Assembly: GCA_002748015.1 (NCBI GenBank)
Contig: PDRH01000062.1
Coordinates: 1 to 7,468, forward strand
Length of the DNA stretch: 7,468 bases
Direction: 5' to 3'
Origin: Bacteroidota bacterium
GTDB taxonomy: Bacteria; Bacteroidota; Bacteroidia; Bacteroidales; CAJPTX01
The stretch's first letter is position 1. The number at the start of each line of letters is the position of its first letter. The translations under genes were made by a program, and so were the position numbers. The notes beneath the pieces are model-generated. The model was not told the origin of the DNA, searched no databases, and worked only from the letters and a program-made list of their open reading frames with translations. Positions 4,115-7,468 of the stretch are shown piece after piece.

Positions 4115-6055
4115 CTAGAGCTCGAACGAGCCGATGCGGTTATGCAGCTTCTCGATGACCTCCAGGAGGTCTTTATGTAGCCCGTCGATCTTGTTGCTCT
4201 GGCTGATGTTCTTCTCCGACACGCGCACCAGCTGCTCTACGGCATTCTCGATTTGCTGCAGGGCTTCGCTACGTGCCTGCTCCTGCTGGCTGATAGATTC
4301 GGCTAGAGCCTTGCCCTTCTCGATATTGGGTTTTATGTGGGCGACGTGCTGGTCGACCCCGGAGGAGGCCTCCATGCCCTGGGAGATGACGCGGGCGATG
4401 GACTCGGCCATCTCTGCAGACTTCTCGGCAAGGTTGCGGACCTCGCTGGCAACAACGGCGAAGCCTCTTCCGTGCTCTCCGGCGCGGGCGGCCTCAACGG
4501 CTGCGTTGAGGGCGAGGATGTTGGTCTGCCCGGCAATGGACTGCACCACGCTGATGAGTTCGTTGACCTGGGCCATCCGCTCGACCATGGTGGATGAGGC
4601 GTTGGAGAGATCGTTGAGGTCGGCGGCATTCGTGTCGGCGATGCGGAGCATGGTGAGGGTCGCCTCTACGGAGTCGGCCATGCTTTCGGAGATGGTGTTG
4701 ATGGATTGGTGTATTTCCTGTACGGATTGGCTTTGCAGCTCGCCTCCGAGGTTAAGCTGCTGGGAAATCTCGGTGAAGAGCTTGTTGGACTGGGTGAGGA
4801 GCTTGTCGTAGTCGACGAGTTCGGTGACGGTCTCGCGGAGGTTCATGCGCAGGAGGAGTACGCCGGTGGCCAGGGAGGCGAGTTCCCGGTTGCGCATCTG
4901 TATGTGCTCCCCGCTCTCCTGGAGTATTCCCTCGGAGATGAGCATGAGCTGCTTGACGGCGAGGGAAACCGGGGCGCTGAGCTTGCGCGAGATGAGGTGA
5001 GAGACGAAGAAGAAGACGAGCGCGCCGACGATGAAGAGTATGGAGGTTTTGCCGGTTGCGGCCCAGAGGGCGCTGTAGAGTACGGCCATGGGTACGTCTA
5101 CGATGACGATCCAGCTGCGGCCTGAGGTGGACAGCTCGATTTTCTGAGTGGTGCGCATGTACTCACGATCGCCGTAGGTTACCCGGTAGCGGGAGATTAC
5201 CCCTGGGGCTTGCCCCATGATGCTGGCCACCTGCTGGTTGTCGCTGGTCTGCTCGCTGAGGTTTGTGCCGATGAGGTCCTTGTTGGAGGCGATGAGGATC
5301 TTCCCGTCCTCGCCGATGGTCATCATCTGCTCGTTCTCGTCGCGCTCGAAGGCATCGAGTGCCTTGCCCAGGGCGTTGAAGTCCATGTCGAGGACGACGC
5401 AACCTACGGGCTTTCCGTGGATGTCGATGGATTTGACGATCGAGATTTCCTCAACGGGGACTCCGTCCACCACGTCGACGTACACGTCGGTGATGTAGAG
5501 ATCTGCGCCTTCGCGGATTTTCTTGAAGTAGGTGCGGTTGAGGAAGAGTTCGCTGGTTTCGTAGTCGTAGGAGGGCTTGCCGACCTTGTTGTCCCACAGG
5601 CGGGGGTGAACCGTTCCCCCCTTGCGGAACCATCCGGTGAAGAAGTGGGTGTAGGGGCCTGAGTTGTCGTGCTGGCGGTAGTAGGCATCCATGGTGTCGA
5701 GCATGTCGGGGTCAACCTGGGTGTATGCCCCGAACATGCTCTTGTGGTCCTGGAGGGTGCGCTTGAGCAGCTCGCGGTACTCCTTGCGCACCTGGTTGCC
5801 GTGCTCGGCGTTGATGGCCAGGAAGTGGGCATCCGATGTGGCGGTTTCTACTGCCTTGTCAACAAAGCTTTCCACGGCGCAACGGGCTGATTCGACGGTG
5901 CGGTCGGACTGCGATGAGTAGTACCTCCAGGTGGAGGTGTAGATGTTGATGGCGGTGAGCGCAAAGAGCGCGGTGAACACCAGGCTGAATATTGCTACGT
6001 ACGATACGGTGAGCTGGAAGCGTAGCGTTCGTTTCGGGTTGCTAAGTATGCCCAT
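4115..6055 (-). CDS. Methyl-accepting chemotaxis protein with Cache sensor
   Basis: A 646-aa transmembrane chemoreceptor that would pass ligand signals to CheA/CheW. Order: short cytoplasmic start; TM1 (about 13-37); periplasmic region (about 40-325) of double-Cache type, with WDNKVGKPSYDYE (154-166), YITDVYVD (187-194) and GKPVGCVVLDMDF (214-226); TM2 (about 336-356); a linker where a HAMP domain is expected (about 355-407) but only weakly recognisable; and a helical signalling domain (about 410-646). The hairpin tip is near-perfect: AGQTNILALNAAVEAARAGE (508-527), then HGRGFAVVASEVRNLAEKS. The C-terminus (HNRIGSFEL) has no NWETF-like CheR-docking tail. Ligand unknown; Cache domains usually bind amino or organic acids. 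It has its own promoter and no che or motility gene nearby. Start ATG 6055 gives a short basic stretch just ahead of TM1. Confidence 0.95.
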   Translation of the reverse strand: MGILSNPKRTLRFQLTVSYVAIFSLVFTALFALTAINIYTSTWRYYSSQSDRTVESARCAVESFVDKAVETATSDAHFLAINAEHGNQVRKEYRELLKRTLQDHKSMFGAYTQVDPDMLDTMDAYYRQHDNSGPYTHFFTGWFRKGGTVHPRLWDNKVGKPSYDYETSELFLNRTYFKKIREGADLYITDVYVDVVDGVPVEEISIVKSIDIHGKPVGCVVLDMDFNALGKALDAFERDENEQMMTIGEDGKILIASNKDLIGTNLSEQTSDNQQVASIMGQAPGVISRYRVTYGDREYMRTTQKIELSTSGRSWIVIVDVPMAVLYSALWAATGKTSILFIVGALVFFFVSHLISRKLSAPVSLAVKQLMLISEGILQESGEHIQMRNRELASLATGVLLLRMNLRETVTELVDYDKLLTQSNKLFTEISQQLNLGGELQSQSVQEIHQSINTISESMADSVEATLTMLRIADTNAADLNDLSNASSTMVERMAQVNELISVVQSIAGQTNILALNAAVEAARAGEHGRGFAVVASEVRNLAEKSAEMAESIARVISQGMEASSGVDQHVAHIKPNIEKGKALAESISQQEQARSEALQQIENAVEQLVRVSEKNISQSNKIDGLHKDLLEVIEKLHNRIGSFEL

Positions 6056-6116
6056 GGTGGTAGGTGTTTGTTTGTATGTATGCTAGCATGTCCTATCACT
6101 CCTATCTTTTCGTCAG

Positions 6117-6147
6117 CAAATGTACATTACTTGCGGGAGTGAACAAA
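6117..6147 (-). promoter_or_regulatory. Bacteroidota-type promoter of the chemoreceptor gene
   Basis: On the minus strand TTTG (6147-6144) is followed after 19 bp by TACATTTG (6124-6117), a full match to TAnnTTTG. The expected start near 6110 leaves a leader of about 55 nt before ATG 6055. Confidence 0.8.
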
Positions 6148-6183
6148 GCAGCAGGTTTGTTTATATCGCATCTATTTGGTAAA

Positions 6184-6215
6184 TTGCCCTGTATTATGGG
6201 TTTTGGCTACCTTCG
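6184..6215 (+). promoter_or_regulatory. Probable promoter of rlmD
   Basis: TTG at 6184-6186 (context ATTG) and TACCTTCG at 6208-6215 are separated by 21 bp. The -7 box differs from TAnnTTTG by one base. The expected start near 6221 gives a leader of about 21 nt. It is divergent from the chemoreceptor promoter, with about 36 bp between the two -33 boxes. Confidence 0.5.
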
Positions 6216-6242
6216 CGGTCGAACTTGTAATGATGATATACT

Positions 6243-7468
6243 ATGGGTAGACGGGGGAGGTATCCGCGTTTGGCATCGGTTCGTATGGAGCGTTTGGCGG
6301 CAGAGGGTAAGAGCCTGGCGCATGTAGGCGAGGCGGTGCTTTTCGTGCCGGGGACGGTGCCCGGAGATGTGGTGGAGGTGCAGGTGAACAAGCGGAAGGG
6401 AACGGCGTGGGAAGGGTACGTTACAGCGTGGGAAGAGCTATCCCCCCTTCGCGTGGAGGCTCCCTGTCGTCACTTTGCGCACTGTGGTGGTTGCCAGTGG
6501 CAGATGCTGCCCTACGAGCTGCAGCTTGAGGCCAAGGAGGAGCAGGTGCGGGAGCAGCTACGCAGGCTGGGCGGAGTGGAGGTGCCGGAGCTTGAACCCA
6601 TCCTGGGGGCGGATCCCACCCTCTACTACCGGAATAAGCTTGAGTTCACCTTTAGCCCGAGGGGGTGGATTACGGAATCGGGGCAGGAGGAGGCGGGGTT
6701 CCCCATGGCGCTGGGTTTCCATGTGCCGCGCCGCTTCGATAGGGTGCTCGACATAGAGGAGTGCCTGCTGGAGCCGGAGCCCTCGAATGCGCTGCGGAAT
6801 GCGGTTAGGGATTTTGCCCTAGCGAAGGGCTATAGCTTCTACGATCCGAAGGTGCAGCAGGGGTGGCTGCGCAACCTGATGGTGCGCGTAGCTACTACGG
6901 GAGAGGTGATGATCCTGCTGGTGGTGGCCTATGAGGATGAGCCCCGCCGGGTGGAGCTGCTGGAGCACATCGCTGAGCGCTTCCCGGATGTTACGTCCCT
7001 GCTCTACTGCATCAACCCGAAGGTCAATGATACGATCTACGACCTGGAGGTGCATGCGTACCGTGGGCGGGATTACATCGAGGAGCAGCTTGGAGATTTG
7101 CGCTTCAGCATCGGGCCGAAGTCCTTCTACCAGACGAACTCTCGGCAGGCCGAGCGCCTCTACGCAAAGGTGCTGGAGATGGCACGGATTAAGCCGACGG
7201 ATGCGGTGTACGACCTGTATACGGGTACTGGGACAATAGCCCTCTACGTGGCGCGGCATGCAGCCCGGGTGGTGGGGGTGGAGACCGTGCCGGAGGCCGT
7301 GGAGGATGCTTGGCTCAATGCGGAGCGTAATGGTCTAACGAACGTTGATTTCTACGCAGGGGATGTGCTTCGTATGCTGGATGAGGACTTCCTGCAGCGG
7401 CACGGGCGTCCGGATGTGCTTATAACCGATCCGCCTCGTGCAGGGATGCATCCGGGTGTGATTGATAT
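6243..7468 (+). CDS. rlmD: 23S rRNA uracil-C5 methyltransferase, RlmD type (3' end cut)
   Basis: SAM-dependent enzyme expected to make 5-methyluridine at 23S rRNA position 1939 (E. coli numbering). The 408 visible codons hold an N-terminal TRAM-like RNA-binding domain (about 9-67), an Fe-S motif C75-x5-C81-x2-C84 with the fourth ligand at C174, and the family string YRNKLEFTF (129-137). The methyltransferase core has FYQTN (295-299), the SAM loop DLYTGTGTIAL (324-334), VGVE (344-347) and DPPRAGMHP (396-404). The catalytic Cys (SCNP-like motif) and the C-terminal base Glu lie beyond the window, so activity is unconfirmed. ATG 6243 is the first start after an in-frame TGA at 6234; the later ATG 6285 would cut into the TRAM domain. 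Distinction from RlmC or RlmCD (U747) rests on general resemblance to RlmD of Bacteroidota. Confidence 0.92.
   Translation, partial: MGRRGRYPRLASVRMERLAAEGKSLAHVGEAVLFVPGTVPGDVVEVQVNKRKGTAWEGYVTAWEELSPLRVEAPCRHFAHCGGCQWQMLPYELQLEAKEEQVREQLRRLGGVEVPELEPILGADPTLYYRNKLEFTFSPRGWITESGQEEAGFPMALGFHVPRRFDRVLDIEECLLEPEPSNALRNAVRDFALAKGYSFYDPKVQQGWLRNLMVRVATTGEVMILLVVAYEDEPRRVELLEHIAERFPDVTSLLYCINPKVNDTIYDLEVHAYRGRDYIEEQLGDLRFSIGPKSFYQTNSRQAERLYAKVLEMARIKPTDAVYDLYTGTGTIALYVARHAARVVGVETVPEAVEDAWLNAERNGLTNVDFYAGDVLRMLDEDFLQRHGRPDVLITDPPRAGMHPGVID

Larger units (their letters stand above)
6056..6242. other. Divergent intergenic region between chemoreceptor and rlmD
   Basis: This AT-richer gap of 187 nt holds two back-to-back promoters, minus-strand 6117-6147 and plus-strand 6184-6215. 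I found no further inverted repeat or small gene. An open frame at 6064-6327 runs through the rlmD start in another frame and looks non-coding. Confidence 0.6.

Noticed and set aside
4134..5921. Several plus-strand open frames opposite the chemoreceptor, up to 225 aa
   Set aside because: They mirror the chemoreceptor codons and yield Ser/Cys- or Gly/Val/Glu-biased translations; the chemoreceptor call itself is very strong.
6064..6327. Plus-strand open frame of 87 aa starting in the chemoreceptor leader
   Set aside because: It overlaps both divergent promoters and the rlmD start in a different frame.
6819..7259. Minus-strand open frame of 146 aa inside rlmD
   Set aside because: Antisense shadow of the conserved methyltransferase core, His/Leu-rich, with no support.

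Overview
The window looks like chromosomal core DNA of a member of the Bacteroidota, probably Bacteroidales, with fairly high GC. Three lines of evidence support this. Several genes carry the phylum's own promoter type (TTTG, an 18-21 bp spacer, then TAnnTTTG) rather than a -35/-10 pair. There is a DUF6266-like protein, a family I know from Bacteroidota. The block 'small coiled-coil protein - zapA - 6S RNA - rny' is a gene order I associate with this phylum. Genus cannot be fixed from the sequence alone.

Minus-strand block, 1-1490. Reading leftward from a clear promoter at 1459-1488 there is a 97-aa coiled-coil protein, then zapA (FtsZ-ring factor), then a roughly 300-nt non-coding stretch that has the hallmarks of 6S RNA (ssrS), then the first 164 codons of rny (RNase Y), cut by the window edge. 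The set links cell division, RNA polymerase control and mRNA turnover, and is probably at least partly co-transcribed.

1490-2750. A 152-nt intergenic stretch with one hairpin is followed by a 255-aa minus-strand DUF6266-like gene of unknown function. A 340-nt divergent intergenic region comes next; it holds a perfect 13-bp inverted repeat and a textbook promoter (2630-2660).

2750-4090. A plus-strand PLP-dependent aminotransferase of the LysN/2-aminoadipate type ends in a strong intrinsic terminator. A second perfect 16-bp hairpin lies between it and the next, convergent gene.

4115-6242. A minus-strand methyl-accepting chemotaxis protein with a periplasmic Cache-type sensor has its own promoter (6117-6147). 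No other chemotaxis gene is nearby. Between it and the last gene is a 187-nt divergent promoter region.

6243-7468. A plus-strand RlmD-type 23S rRNA uracil-C5 methyltransferase with an Fe-S cluster motif is cut by the window end before its catalytic cysteine.

The most notable items are the 6S RNA with two alternative closing-stem registers, the unexplained inverted repeat at 2507-2542, the isolated chemoreceptor, and the DUF6266-like gene beside the division block. I found no clear sign of a wholly new system, CRISPR array, transposon or tRNA.
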